The position numbers were made by a program, and so were the translations under genes. The notes beneath the pieces are model-generated. The model made no database searches, was not told the origin of the DNA, and worked only from the letters and a program-made list of their open reading frames with translations. A stretch of 64,000 nt of DNA, from contig NZ_VIKA01000003.1 of the NCBI RefSeq assembly GCF_006704265.1, positions 27,738 through 91,737 of the forward strand. Direction: 5' to 3'. The DNA is from Elioraea sp. Yellowstone (GTDB taxonomy: Bacteria > Pseudomonadota > Alphaproteobacteria > Acetobacterales > Acetobacteraceae). Positions 35,049 through 48,655 of the stretch are shown one piece after another (within the stretch, counting starts at the first letter, position 1; every line of letters begins with the position of its first letter).

Positions 35049-35229
35049 TACGGTGCCGCGCGGTGGCGGGCGGCCGAGTCCCGGTCGCGGTTGCGGCCGG
35101 GACGGCATGGCTGCGGCCCGACCCATGCGTGGCGGATCAACAGGTTGCACGCGCCTCTTGTCCCTCCCGTTGCGGTGCCGGCTCGTCATGATTGAACCGG
35201 GCCGGGCGGAAGGGCATGCTCCGCGCCGC

Positions 35230-35940
35230 ATGCGTCCCCCGGCCACCCCGACCCGCGAGATGCTCAGGCTGCCGCACGGCCCCACCGAGGTCGAGTGGCG
35301 GCGCAGCGCGCGCGCGCGGCGGGTGACGCTGCGGATCGATCCCGCAGCCGGGGCGGTGGTGGTGACGCTGCCGCTGCGCGCCGGGCGGGGGCAGGGCATG
35401 GCCCTGTTGCAGGCGCACAGCCGTTGGGTGGCGGACCGGCTGGGCGCGCTGGCGCCGCACGTGCCGTTCGCGGACGGCGCGATGGTGCTGCTGCTCGGCG
35501 AACCTCATCCGATCCGGCATTGTCCCGACGGACTTGGGGGAGTGTGGCTGGAGGCGGGCGAGATCCGGGTCGCCGGCGACCCCGCGTTCCTGGCACGGCG
35601 GGTCGCCGACTGGTTCCGCGCCGAGGCGCGGCGGCGCATCACGCCGCGCGCGCTCGATCACGCGGCGCGGATCGGCAGGTCGGTGCGCCGGATCGCGATC
35701 AAGGACCAGCGCAGCCGCTGGGCCTCCTGCGCGCCGGACGGGACGCTGGCGTTCTCGTGGCGGCTCGTGATGGCACCGGAATGGGTTCTCGACTATGTCG
35801 TCGCCCACGAGGTCGCGCATCTGCGCGAGATGAACCACTCGGCGCGCTTCTGGGCGCTGGTCGCGTCGCTCACCCCGCATGCCGCGGCGGCCAAGTCGTG
35901 GCTGGCCCGCAACGGGGCGCGTCTCCTGCGCTACGGTTGA
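35230..35940 (+). CDS. YgjP/DUF45-type zinc metallopeptidase
   Basis: This 236-residue protein belongs to the YgjP-like family. The zinc site is HEVAHLREMNHSARFW (HExxH plus a third ligand downstream), preceded by the typical KDQRSRWASCAPDGTLAFSWRL. The N-terminal half has LRLPHGPTEVEWRRS, also typical. It is probably cytoplasmic. ATG 35230 is chosen; ATG 35188 is also in frame. It is convergent with acnA. Confidence 0.87.
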   Translation: MRPPATPTREMLRLPHGPTEVEWRRSARARRVTLRIDPAAGAVVVTLPLRAGRGQGMALLQAHSRWVADRLGALAPHVPFADGAMVLLLGEPHPIRHCPDGLGGVWLEAGEIRVAGDPAFLARRVADWFRAEARRRITPRALDHAARIGRSVRRIAIKDQRSRWASCAPDGTLAFSWRLVMAPEWVLDYVVAHEVAHLREMNHSARFWALVASLTPHAAAAKSWLARNGARLLRYG

Positions 35941-36061
35941 GGGGATGTGCGGCTCGGAGGGGAGGGCCGGTCGCCGCCCCCTCCGGCGGTCATGCGTGGG
36001 AAGCCGCCGCGGCGGGCCGCAATCCCGTCCGTGCCCTGGCCCCCGATCCCGGACCGGAGCG

Positions 36062-38755
<2,694 letters not shown>

Positions 38756-38870
38756 GGGGATGTCGCTCCGCGTTTGCGCCCAGAAGGCCCACAGCGCCCG
38801 GGCGTCTTTGCGGGGCAGGGCTTACACCATAGGGTGCGGGCGCGTCCATGCGGGGTCGGAAGGGTCAGGG

Positions 38871-39470
38871 GTGCTCGAGGCGCGGGAACTGGCTGGCGAA
38901 CGCGGGGGCAGGGTGGTCTTCGCCGGCGTCTCCTTCGCCCTCGCGTCCGGAGGGGCGCTGCTGCTGACCGGGCCCAACGGCGCGGGGAAGACGAGCCTGC
39001 TCCGCGCCCTGGCGGGGCTCGGCCGGATCGCGGCGGGCGCGCTCTTGTGGGAGGGGCGGCCGGCGCTCGCGGATCGCCCGACGCATGCGGCGCGGCTTGC
39101 GCTGGTGGGACACCAGGATGCGCTGAAGCCGGCGCTGACGGTTGCCGAGACGCTCGCGCACGAGGCGCGGATCGTCGGCGGCGATGCGGCGGCGGCGCTT
39201 GCGGCGCTGGGGCTCGAACCGCTTGCCGATCATCCCGTGCGCATCCTTTCGGCCGGGCAGAGGCGGCGGGTGGCGCTTGCCCGGCTGGTGCTGGGCGCGG
39301 CGCGGCCGCTCTGGCTGCTCGACGAGCCGACGGTCGGGCTCGACGTGGAGGGAGTGGCGACGCTCGGGCGTCTGCTGGCGGCGCATCGTGCGCAGGGCGG
39401 CCTGGTGGTGGCCTCGTCACACCTCGCCCTGCCGCTCGAGGGCGCGGCCGAACTGCGGATGGCCGCATGA
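38871..39470 (+). CDS. ccmA: Heme exporter ATP-binding protein CcmA
   Basis: This is the ATPase of the CcmABCD system that prepares heme for cytochrome c maturation. It has 199 residues, normal for CcmA. Walker A is GPNGAGKTSLLRALAG, the signature LSAGQRRRVALARL, and Walker B LWLLDEPTVGLD. GTG 38871 has the ribosome site ggaaggg and starts the family match at once (LEARELAGERGG). The stop overlaps the ccmB start by 4 bases. It is divergent from acnA. Confidence 0.92.
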   Translation: MLEARELAGERGGRVVFAGVSFALASGGALLLTGPNGAGKTSLLRALAGLGRIAAGALLWEGRPALADRPTHAARLALVGHQDALKPALTVAETLAHEARIVGGDAAAALAALGLEPLADHPVRILSAGQRRRVALARLVLGAARPLWLLDEPTVGLDVEGVATLGRLLAAHRAQGGLVVASSHLALPLEGAAELRMAA

Positions 39471-40132
39471 CGCCGATGCTGGCGCTGATCCGGCGGGATC
39501 TCGCGCTCGCGCGGCGCAATGCCGGCGATACGCTGGCGGCGGTCGCGTTCTTCCTGCTCGCCTGCGGATTGTTCCCTTTCGGCGTCGGTCCGGATCCGGC
39601 CGTGCTGGCGCGGATCGCGCCGGGCGTGGTGTGGGTCGCCGCGCTGCTGGCCGCGCTCCTGCCGCTCGACCGACTGCTCGGCGCGGATTACGAGGACGGC
39701 ACGCTCGACCAGCTCCTGGTCTCGGGGCTGCACCCGGCGGCGGTGGCGGCGGCGAAGGCCGTCGCGCACTGGCTCGCGACCGCGCTTCCGCTGCTCATCG
39801 CGGCGCCCTTCGGCGCGGTCATGCTGAACCTGCCGCTCGGCGCCATGCCGGCGCTGCTGGCCGCACTCGCGCTCGGCATGGGCGTGCTGTCGCTGCTCGG
39901 CACGGCGGGGGCGGCGCTGACGCTGGGGGCGCGGCGCGGCGGCGTGCTGCTGCCGCTGCTCGTGCTGCCGCTCGCGATCCCGGCGCTGATCTTCGGCGCC
40001 GCGGCGGTGGAAGCGGCGGCCCTCGGCCTGCCGGCACGACCGCATCTGGCGATGCTTGCGGCGATGCTTGCGGCTTCACTGCCGCTCGCGCCGCTCGCGG
40101 CGGGGGCAGGGCTGCGCGCCGCGGTCGAGTGA
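39467..40132 (+). CDS. ccmB: Heme exporter permease CcmB
   Basis: This is the membrane subunit paired with CcmA. It has 221 residues, about six membrane segments, and the family N-terminus [19 protein letters not shown] followed by the conserved FFLLACGLFPFGVGPDP. ATG 39467 overlaps the ccmA stop. The usual next gene, ccmC, is not here: a minus-strand orphan gene follows, so the rest of the maturation genes must be elsewhere. Confidence 0.92.
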   Translation: MTPMLALIRRDLALARRNAGDTLAAVAFFLLACGLFPFGVGPDPAVLARIAPGVVWVAALLAALLPLDRLLGADYEDGTLDQLLVSGLHPAAVAAAKAVAHWLATALPLLIAAPFGAVMLNLPLGAMPALLAALALGMGVLSLLGTAGAALTLGARRGGVLLPLLVLPLAIPALIFGAAAVEAAALGLPARPHLAMLAAMLAASLPLAPLAAGAGLRAAVE

Positions 40133-40176
40133 TCGCAACAATGGCCGGTGGTGCCGCGCTGCACGAGCCCCGGCGG

Positions 40177-40548
40177 TCAGCCGTTGGCGAAGTAGTCCAT
40201 GATCCAGGCGAATTCCTCGATCACCGCGCCGCTCCTGACAGGTGGCTGGTTGCGCCGCCAGTTCCTGTCGTAGATCTCGCCGTCGCGGATGTAGGTCCAG
40301 CCTCCTCCGCCCCGGCCCTGCTGCCCGTCGCTCCAGGCCAGCATGGACACCGCCATGCGGATGTCGCCCCCGACCCTGACCGTGCGCTGCCCCCGGATGC
40401 GCAGGTGCAGATGCGGATGCTCGGTCGTGCCGTTGCCGTTATAGTATAGGTCGCCGCCTGAACCGCGCACCCAGCCGCGCTCGCGAAACTTTCTGGAGAT
40501 GTCGTCGGTGAACATGTAGGTGATCGGCTGCGGCGGCGATCCGGACAT
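40177..40548 (-). CDS. Hypothetical protein with a His-rich HPHLHLRI motif
   Basis: I do not recognise this 123-residue protein. It begins MSGSPPQPITYMFTDDISRK and has no signal peptide or membrane segment. The centre carries YYNGNGTTEHPHLHLRIRG, with three histidines at alternating positions on a likely strand. A Gly-rich loop (DGQQGRGGGGW) follows, and the end is EEFAWIMDYFANG. ATG 40548 has a good ribosome site (GGGGAGG). The His pattern could bind metal or be catalytic. It lies between ccmB and a 430-base gap. Confidence 0.6.
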   Translation of the reverse strand: MSGSPPQPITYMFTDDISRKFRERGWVRGSGGDLYYNGNGTTEHPHLHLRIRGQRTVRVGGDIRMAVSMLAWSDGQQGRGGGGWTYIRDGEIYDRNWRRNQPPVRSGAVIEEFAWIMDYFANG

Positions 40549-40979
40549 GGCCAAGCCTCCCCGAGATGAACGGCTCTGGCGCGAGATTAGGATGACGATT
40601 CCGCATCGACAACAGGATCAGCACGGAATCCGCCGCCCATTGTCGCGTCGCCGAGCCCAAGCAGGGGCGACGCGGGGGACGTGGGGTGCAGCCCAACCGT
40701 GCGTTCCCTCGCCCGCGGGCGGCAAGAATGAACCATCCGATGGCACCGCCTCAGCCCGTTGCTGTCGCGGGCGGACTCAGCGCCCCGTCCAGCAGTCGAC
40801 GCCGATCGCGTGTGTGGCCGATCGCCCGCCCGAGCGCCGGGTGGGGGCGGCGGTGATCGCCACGGCCAGCCCGAGGCCTGGCACCACGTGGAGCATCTGC
40901 CTGCCGCGGTGCCCTCGTTGCGGGGCGCAACCGGTGTATGATCCCTCCCGATCCGCGCGGCACAGGACCGGGCAAGGAC
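40549..40979. other. Divergent gap between two orphan genes
   Basis: About 430 bases lie between the His-rich protein (minus) and the next hypothetical gene (plus). Frames here are long only because of the high GC content and have arginine-rich, low-quality translations. No repeat, RNA or clear promoter hexamers were seen, though promoters for both genes should lie here. Confidence 0.4.
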
Positions 40980-41588
40980 ATGGCGAAACCGGTGGTCTGG
41001 ACGCATGGCTTCAAGCCGGCGATCACCCAGGCGCAGCAGGCCCTGATCCTATGGTTCGAGGGCATGATCGTCGGCCTCGCAGCGCGGGCCGGCCACCATC
41101 TGGGTGCGCTCGACGTCGAGAGCGCGGGCAAGTTCGGATTGAAGCTCGAGGAGCGGTTCCTGGCCGACAATCCAAAGCCGCACCGGTTCTTCCGCGCCTC
41201 CATCGGCTCGACGGTCGAGCGCAAGGTCTATGACGAGCTCTGCGGCCTCTGGACCGGCGCGAAGCGCGTGGTCGACGGCGGCGCCTGGGCCGGCGTCTAT
41301 CAGGGCGAGATCGGCACGAAGGACGACATCGTCACGATCGTGTTCGCGATCGAGTACCAGCCGAGCCACGCGCCGGCGCTGCCGTGCAGCTTCAAGAAGT
41401 CCCGTCCGGATATCCGGCTGTCGATCGGCACCGGCAGCGACGGCGTGAACTACGAGGCGCTGTTCGACCTGACCTCCGAAGGGCAGGTCGGTCACGTGCT
41501 GAAGAAGGGCGACCGGTGGCTGAGCAAGCCGAACGTCGCCTACGTCTCGGAGATCGTCTGGACCAACGACGACATCATGCACAGGTAG
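40980..41588 (+). CDS. Hypothetical protein, 202 residues
   Basis: I do not recognise this protein. From ATG 40980 (AAGGAC upstream; ATG 40938 is also in frame) it reads as a soluble mixed alpha/beta protein. It has a helical N-terminus (ITQAQQALILWFEGMIVGLA), a middle with GAWAGVYQGEIGTKDDIVTI, and strands ending AYVSEIVWTNDDIMHR. No signal peptide or membrane span is evident. It stands alone, convergent with hemB. Codon use is like its neighbours. Confidence 0.6.
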   Translation: MAKPVVWTHGFKPAITQAQQALILWFEGMIVGLAARAGHHLGALDVESAGKFGLKLEERFLADNPKPHRFFRASIGSTVERKVYDELCGLWTGAKRVVDGGAWAGVYQGEIGTKDDIVTIVFAIEYQPSHAPALPCSFKKSRPDIRLSIGTGSDGVNYEALFDLTSEGQVGHVLKKGDRWLSKPNVAYVSEIVWTNDDIMHR

Positions 41589-41644
41589 CGGCCGGCAGGC
41601 ATCGATCATGGCCGGGCCGCGCCCGCCGCCCGCCCGCCTCGCAT

Positions 41645-43976
<2,332 letters not shown>

Positions 43977-43999
43977 GGCGATGCTTCCCGGAGCTGCCG

Positions 44000-44221
44000 G
44001 TGACGGTCAGGCGCGACGATAGGGCAGGTGTCCGGCCGCCGCCACCCGGGCGCGAGGTGATCTACGAGCACCGGCGGATGGGCGCGTGGCTGCGCGTTGC
44101 GGCGGTCGATGCGGCGACCGGGATCGAGGCCGTGGCGACCGGCCCGGCGGAGGCGCCGGCGATGGTGGAGCGGCTCGCGGCGGCCAAGCTCGAACGGCTG
44201 CTCGCGGCCCGGCGGCGCTGA
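44000..44221 (+). CDS. Small DUF6898-like protein
   Basis: This 73-residue frame starts at GTG 44000, with GGAG six bases upstream. The core GREVIYEHRRMGAWLRVAAVDAATGIEA and the end ERLAAAKLERLLAARRR resemble the small conserved alphaproteobacterial family DUF6898, as I recall it. The function is unknown. It is divergent from metY and 85 bases before the next gene. Confidence 0.6.
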   Translation: MTVRRDDRAGVRPPPPGREVIYEHRRMGAWLRVAAVDAATGIEAVATGPAEAPAMVERLAAAKLERLLAARRR

Positions 44222-44306
44222 GCGGGGGAGGGAGGTGTGAGCCGGCTCACAGGGGAGATCGTGACGGTTCCGCATAATCCTCCGGCCGGGATCACGGAGG
44301 CCATCG

Positions 44307-44984
44307 ATGTCGCTTCTGAACAAGACCGCCGACCTGATGCACCGCGAGCGCGGCTACTTCGTCTCCAACGGCTTCGCCAATGCCGAATGCGGCTCCTACG
44401 GCGAGCGGGACTCGCATGTGTACGAACGGCTCGGCAATCTCAGGCAGGTGAACGGGGGTGTGCCCGACCCGGTGGTGGACCGTCTCGGGCCGCGCGATCC
44501 GCGCTGGTTCATGGACAGGAGCGCCAGCGCGGGGCGATGGCAGGTCGGTGCCGCGGTGCCGGGAGGGCTTGTCGCGCTCTCGGTGAGGCTGACCTTCTCC
44601 GCCAAGCACGCCGTCGCCTGCTATCTTGCCTCCTACGACGAGATGCAGCTCAGGAACTCCGAGCAGATCGGCGATGCGCTGGCCGAGCTCTACCGCAGGA
44701 AGGGCAACGACTGGACGCTCAAGCGCAAATGGGCGATCGGGGCGCTCGAGGTGAAGAGCGGCTTCATCGTCATGAGCAACGAGAAGGACGTCGAGGTGAC
44801 GCTGACCGGCACCGGCACGGTGAGCGCGAGCGGCATGCCGATCACCTTCGATCTCGGCGGCGTGCAGGGCGGCCGGTCCAGTTCCGTGGAGATGATCGGG
44901 CTGAAGGGGATCACGCCCTTCGTGCTGCTCGCCGAGGTGAAGGACGGGCTGTTCTCGAAGGCCACCTGGGGCCCGCTTGGGTGA
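44307..44984 (+). CDS. Hypothetical protein; possible gasdermin-like pore-forming fold
   Basis: I do not firmly recognise this 225-residue protein. There is no signal peptide. The pattern is an N-terminal helix (MSLLNKTADLMHRERGY), YERLGNLRQVNGGVPDP, a hydrophobic glycine-rich stretch (GRWQVGAAVPGGLVALSVRL), then long beta-prone amphipathic segments (GALEVKSGFIVMSNEKDVEV, and PITFDLGGVQGGRSSSVEM) ending LKGITPFVLLAEVKD. The size and order recall bacterial gasdermin N-domains, but this is by eye and no short inhibitory tail or N-terminal cysteine is obvious. ATG 44307. A secreted hydrolase gene follows 7 bases later in the same operon. Confidence 0.55.
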   Translation: MSLLNKTADLMHRERGYFVSNGFANAECGSYGERDSHVYERLGNLRQVNGGVPDPVVDRLGPRDPRWFMDRSASAGRWQVGAAVPGGLVALSVRLTFSAKHAVACYLASYDEMQLRNSEQIGDALAELYRRKGNDWTLKRKWAIGALEVKSGFIVMSNEKDVEVTLTGTGTVSASGMPITFDLGGVQGGRSSSVEMIGLKGITPFVLLAEVKDGLFSKATWGPLG

Positions 44985-44991
44985 GCGGCGG

Positions 44992-45813
44992 ATGAGCCTG
45001 CGGCGCCTCGCCGCGCTGGCGGTCGCGGCGGCGCTGCTCGCCGGCCCGCTGCGCGCCGAGGGGCCGCGGCGCGTCACCGTCCCCTCGCGCGACGGCACCG
45101 CCCTCGATGCCGTGCTGCTGATGCCGCAAGGCAGGGGGCCGCATGCGGCGGTGATCCTGCTGCACGGCTGCGGCGGGCGCGATGCGCGCGACGGCCGGCT
45201 CGACGCGCGCCATGCCGACTGGGCGGCGCGGCTCGCGGCCGCCGGCTTCGTGGTGCTGCTGCCGGACAGCTTCGCCTCGCGCGGGCAGGGACCGCAGTGC
45301 ACGGTGCGCGACCGGCGCATCCTGCCCTGGCGCGAACGGCGTGCGGATGCCCTGGGGGCGCACGACTGGCTCGCCGGACAGCCCTTCGTGCGTGCCGGGG
45401 CGATCGCGCTGATGGGCTGGAGCCATGGCGGCTCGACGGTGCTGGCCACCGCCGATGCGCCCGGCTTCGCCGCCTTCATCGCCTTCTATCCCGGCTGCAC
45501 GCGCGCGCTCCGGGGCGAACGTTTCGTACCCGCAGCGCCGCTCCTGCTGCTGATGGGCGAGGCGGACGACTGGACGCCGCCGGAGCCCTGCCGGCTGCTG
45601 GCCGAGCGCGCCGGACCCGCCGTCACCTATGTCGGGTATCCCGGGGCCTTTCACGGCTTCGACGCGCCGGATCGGCCGCTGCGCCTGCGTCGGGGGCTCG
45701 CCTTCACCGTGCGCGGCGACGGCACGGCGCATGTCGGCACGGATCCGGCAGCGCGCGCGGATGCGCTCGCGCGTGTGCCGGTCTGGCTCGCCCGGCACAC
45801 GGGGGATAGGTGA
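44992..45813 (+). CDS. Exported dienelactone-hydrolase-family alpha/beta hydrolase
   Basis: This 273-residue hydrolase has a signal peptide (MSLRRLAALAVAAALLAGPLRA). The mature part has oxyanion motif LLHGCGGRDAR, nucleophile Ser144 in GWSHGG, likely Asp193 in MGEADDWTPP and His221 in GAFHGFDAP, a complete triad. It is expected in the periplasm. ATG 44992 is 7 bases after the upstream stop. The substrate is unknown; relatives hydrolyse lactones or esters. Confidence 0.88.
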   Translation: MSLRRLAALAVAAALLAGPLRAEGPRRVTVPSRDGTALDAVLLMPQGRGPHAAVILLHGCGGRDARDGRLDARHADWAARLAAAGFVVLLPDSFASRGQGPQCTVRDRRILPWRERRADALGAHDWLAGQPFVRAGAIALMGWSHGGSTVLATADAPGFAAFIAFYPGCTRALRGERFVPAAPLLLLMGEADDWTPPEPCRLLAERAGPAVTYVGYPGAFHGFDAPDRPLRLRRGLAFTVRGDGTAHVGTDPAARADALARVPVWLARHTGDR

Positions 45814-45886
45814 CGGCCGCGCCTGTTGCGCTTGCGGTCCGGCAGATCCTTGCGCGAGACTGGTTCGGCACAACCGGAGCGCGCCC

Positions 45887-46504
45887 ATGCCCGAGCTCGT
45901 CTGCCCCCGCTGCAAGCCCGGCTCGACCACCCTGACCGGCGTCATCACCTGCATCGCCCAGGGGCAGAAGGGGGTGGCCAACCCCAACCCGCCCGGCGGC
46001 ACGATCGACATGCCCGCGATCGACACCGACAGGATGCGCTTCCCGTATTTCGGCAAGGGACGGTCGAGGAATCTGATCGGTGCTGGGTTCGTGGTCGGCT
46101 TCAAGGAGGAGATCACCACCGGGATCGGCGCGAACGGGCGGGGGAACCGCTGGCGGCTCGACTACGACCCGGACAAGGGGCTGCATGTCAATTTCGAGAG
46201 CGACACGGTGCCGAAGATGGCGCACCGCTTCCACCGCATCGACGCGCAGCCCTTCGTCGCGAAGACCTGCCCGTTCCCGGACGGGATGGCGAAGCTCGAC
46301 GCGGAGGAGCAGGTGAAGCGGATGTGGTTCTCCTGGACCAAGGCCCATGTCGCCAAGGGCAGGCAGGTGGCCGAGGTGCAGAACGAGATGGCGAATGCCT
46401 ACAAGGACCTCGGCATCAAGGACGCCGACAGCTTCATCGGCCGGTTCGATGCCGGCTCGACCTATGCGAGCGTCGCCGACCTGCTGACCACCCCCAAGGC
46501 GTGA
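45887..46504 (+). CDS. Hypothetical protein with an N-terminal CxxC
   Basis: I do not recognise this 205-residue protein. The start MPELVCPRCKPGSTTLTG suggests a half zinc ribbon, but only one CxxC pair is visible near it; further cysteines lie in ITCIAQG and KTCPFPDG. The middle has IDMPAIDTDRMRFPYFGKGR, and the C-terminus is helical (VAEVQNEMANAYKDLGIKD). It is probably cytoplasmic. ATG 45887, 73 bases after the hydrolase. It may belong with the two genes upstream. Confidence 0.6.
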   Translation: MPELVCPRCKPGSTTLTGVITCIAQGQKGVANPNPPGGTIDMPAIDTDRMRFPYFGKGRSRNLIGAGFVVGFKEEITTGIGANGRGNRWRLDYDPDKGLHVNFESDTVPKMAHRFHRIDAQPFVAKTCPFPDGMAKLDAEEQVKRMWFSWTKAHVAKGRQVAEVQNEMANAYKDLGIKDADSFIGRFDAGSTYASVADLLTTPKA

Positions 46505-46588
46505 CGCGCAGCGCCGGCGCGCCCCATGGCCGCAGGGACCCGGCTGCCGAGGGTTCCCCGGCGCCGGGCTCGCACCGGCCATGTCATC

Positions 46589-47656
46589 TCAAGCCCATGC
46601 CAGCACCGCCATGTAGCCGTAGCCGGCCGCGAGCGCACCGGACGCGGCGAAGGCCAGGTAGGCCGCGAACACGCGCGGCTTGACCAGCGCCCAGACCGCC
46701 ATCGCGGCGGGGATGCTGGTCACACCGCCGGCCAGCATGAAGGTCAGCCCGACGGCCGGGCTCATGCCGAGTCCGATCAGTCCCGAGACCAGCGGAATCG
46801 CGGCGAAGCCGTTCAGGTAGGCCGGCACGCCGAGCGCGACCGCCAGCGGGATCGCAAACGCATTGCCCTCGCCGAGCAGCCGCGCGACCGCCTCGCCCGG
46901 CAGCCAGACGACCATCAGGCTCTCGATCAGGAACGCGAGCGAGAGCCAGCGCAGCAGGAACCAGGCAGAACGGCCGGACTCGAGCACGAAGACCTGCGCC
47001 CGCTCGGGCTCGGTCCAGAAGCGCCAGACCGGCGCGGGCGGCTTCAGCGAACGCTTGGCACGACAGGCGGAGGGGCGGCCGACGGCAGGGCGCAGCGGAT
47101 CGGCCAGCCCGCCGGCGCCGACGATCGCGAGCGTGCCGAAGCCGCCGAACAGCCCGATACCGATCGCGGCCAGCGTCTTTGCGAGCGCGAATTCGAGCCC
47201 GATCGCACCGACCAGCAGGGCGAACTGGTTCGGATCCATCAGCGGGCTGGCGAGCCAGAACGCCATCACCGGCGCGATCGGCACGCCGGCCGCGAGCAGC
47301 CCCGCGATCAGCGGGATCACCCCGCAGGAGCAGAAGGGCGAGAGTGCGCCCAACCCGGCAGCGGCCAGGATCGCCCCCGTCTCGCGGCCCTGGAAGGCCC
47401 GGGCGATCTGCTGGTCTGCCCCCGTGGCCTTGGCCCAGCCCGCGACCAGGACCGAGACCGCCAGGAACGGCGCGATCGAGGCGAGCGCCCTGGCAAGGAA
47501 GCCGAGGCTCGCGACCGCCTGTGCCGGTGCCGTTGCGAGGAGCGCCAGCAGGAGTGCGGCGCTCGCGACAAGCACACGGTCGGCGCGCCGGAGCCGCCCG
47601 CGCCAGTCGGCTTTCGGCGGGGCGGCGCCGTCGATCGCGGGTGTGGTGGTGGTCAT
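46589..47656 (-). CDS. Permease with CSCG motif (UPF0718/ArsP-like)
   Basis: This inner-membrane protein has 355 residues and about eight hydrophobic segments. The conserved motif PFCSCGVIPLIAGLLAAGVP (Cys109, Cys111) and the second-half GVPAYLNGFAAIPLVSGL are hallmarks of the DUF318/ArsP permease family. Some members export trivalent organoarsenicals. The arsR-like gene lies 51 bases upstream on the same strand, supporting a metalloid efflux role (inferred). ATG 47656. Confidence 0.87.
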   Translation of the reverse strand: MTTTTPAIDGAAPPKADWRGRLRRADRVLVASAALLLALLATAPAQAVASLGFLARALASIAPFLAVSVLVAGWAKATGADQQIARAFQGRETGAILAAAGLGALSPFCSCGVIPLIAGLLAAGVPIAPVMAFWLASPLMDPNQFALLVGAIGLEFALAKTLAAIGIGLFGGFGTLAIVGAGGLADPLRPAVGRPSACRAKRSLKPPAPVWRFWTEPERAQVFVLESGRSAWFLLRWLSLAFLIESLMVVWLPGEAVARLLGEGNAFAIPLAVALGVPAYLNGFAAIPLVSGLIGLGMSPAVGLTFMLAGGVTSIPAAMAVWALVKPRVFAAYLAFAASGALAAGYGYMAVLAWA

Positions 47657-47707
47657 CGGGTCATCTCCACAGGACCAGAAAAATCGTTGCTTTCCGGCAT
47701 GGTACGG

Positions 47708-48028
47708 TCATGCCGCATCGCGCGCGCCACCCTGCCGGGCCGGCATACCGGTGCAGCATTCCTGGCGCAGGAAGTCGGTGACTTCGGTGAGGACTTCGAA
47801 GCAGGGACGGCAAAGCACGGTCCGGCCGTCCTTCGTCTGGCGGACTAGGCCCGCGGAGACGAGGCCACGCAGATGGAAGGCCAGCGTCGAGGCGGGCATC
47901 GCGAGATGCGCCTGGATCTCGCCCACGCTCAGGCCGTCGGGGCCAGCCTTGATCAGCAGGCGCATGATCTCGAGGCGCGAGCGATTGCCGAGCTGGGCAA
48001 GGCGGGCCGCGGCTTCGTCGAGCGTCAT
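47708..48028 (-). CDS. ArsR/SmtB family transcriptional repressor
   Basis: This winged-helix repressor has 106 residues. The helix-turn-helix is in [24 protein letters not shown], and the C-terminal half holds Cys73, Cys76 and the vicinal pair Cys91-Cys92 (FLRQECC), a pattern seen in arsenite-sensing ArsR proteins. ATG 48028. It is expected to repress itself and the downstream permease through the inverted repeat at 48058-48081, releasing on metalloid binding. Confidence 0.9.
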   Translation of the reverse strand: MTLDEAAARLAQLGNRSRLEIMRLLIKAGPDGLSVGEIQAHLAMPASTLAFHLRGLVSAGLVRQTKDGRTVLCRPCFEVLTEVTDFLRQECCTGMPARQGGARDAA

Positions 48029-48057
48029 GCCCGCATGCTGCCATGCTGCCAGAGTCC

Positions 48058-48081
48058 ATGCAACCACAATTCTGGTTTCAT
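48058..48081. promoter_or_regulatory. Probable ArsR operator
   Basis: ATGCAACCA at 48058-48066 and TGGTTTCAT at 48073-48081 form an inverted repeat of 9-base arms with one mismatch and a 6-base spacer. It lies 30 bases upstream of the arsR start (minus strand) and 107 bases upstream of rpiB. The position and symmetry fit autoregulation. Confidence 0.65.
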
Positions 48082-48187
48082 GGCGATGATCCGACGCGCG
48101 GCTATGTCTTGTGGGCTGGTTTTCCCGCCTCCGCAGCCCGTGGTATGACGCCCACAGCCCGCCGGATGCGGGCGCGAGGACCCCCCG

Positions 48188-48655
48188 ATGACCGACACGG
48201 AGACGAAACCAGCGGTCGCGATCGGCGCCGATCACGCCGGATTCCCGCTGAAGGCGGCGCTCGCCGAGGCGCTCGCGGCGATCGGCCACGCCGTGCTCGA
48301 CTTCGGCACCGACGGCACGGCCTCCGTCGACTACCCCGATTTCGCCCATGCGGTCTGCCGTGCCGTCATCAGCGGGCAGGCGCGCTTCGGCGTGCTGGTC
48401 TGCGGCACCGGCATCGGCATGTCGATCGCGGCGAACCGCCACCCGCACATCCGCTGCGCGCTGGTGCACGATGCGACCGGCGCGCGGCTCGCCCGCGCGC
48501 ACAACGACGCCAACGTGCTGGCGCTGGGCGCACGGATGACCGGGCCGGAGCCGGCGCTGGACGCGCTGCGCGTCTTCCTCGCCACCTCCTACGAAGGCGG
48601 CCGGCACGCGCGCCGCCTCGCCAAGCTCACGCCCGCCCTGGAGCCTGCCCGATGA
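48188..48655 (+). CDS. rpiB: Ribose-5-phosphate isomerase B
   Basis: This enzyme interconverts ribose-5-phosphate and ribulose-5-phosphate. It has 155 residues. The family motifs [12 protein letters not shown] at the N-terminus and the active-site Cys in [16 protein letters not shown] are present, as is the phosphate-binding [15 protein letters not shown] 48188. The stop overlaps the glyA start (ATGA). It complements tkt in the pentose phosphate pathway. Confidence 0.94.
   Translation: MTDTETKPAVAIGADHAGFPLKAALAEALAAIGHAVLDFGTDGTASVDYPDFAHAVCRAVISGQARFGVLVCGTGIGMSIAANRHPHIRCALVHDATGARLARAHNDANVLALGARMTGPEPALDALRVFLATSYEGGRHARRLAKLTPALEPAR

Noticed and set aside
43977..44060. SAM-II riboswitch before metY
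   Set aside because: The short region before metY lacks the pseudoknot-type sequence and is mostly taken up by the small divergent gene.
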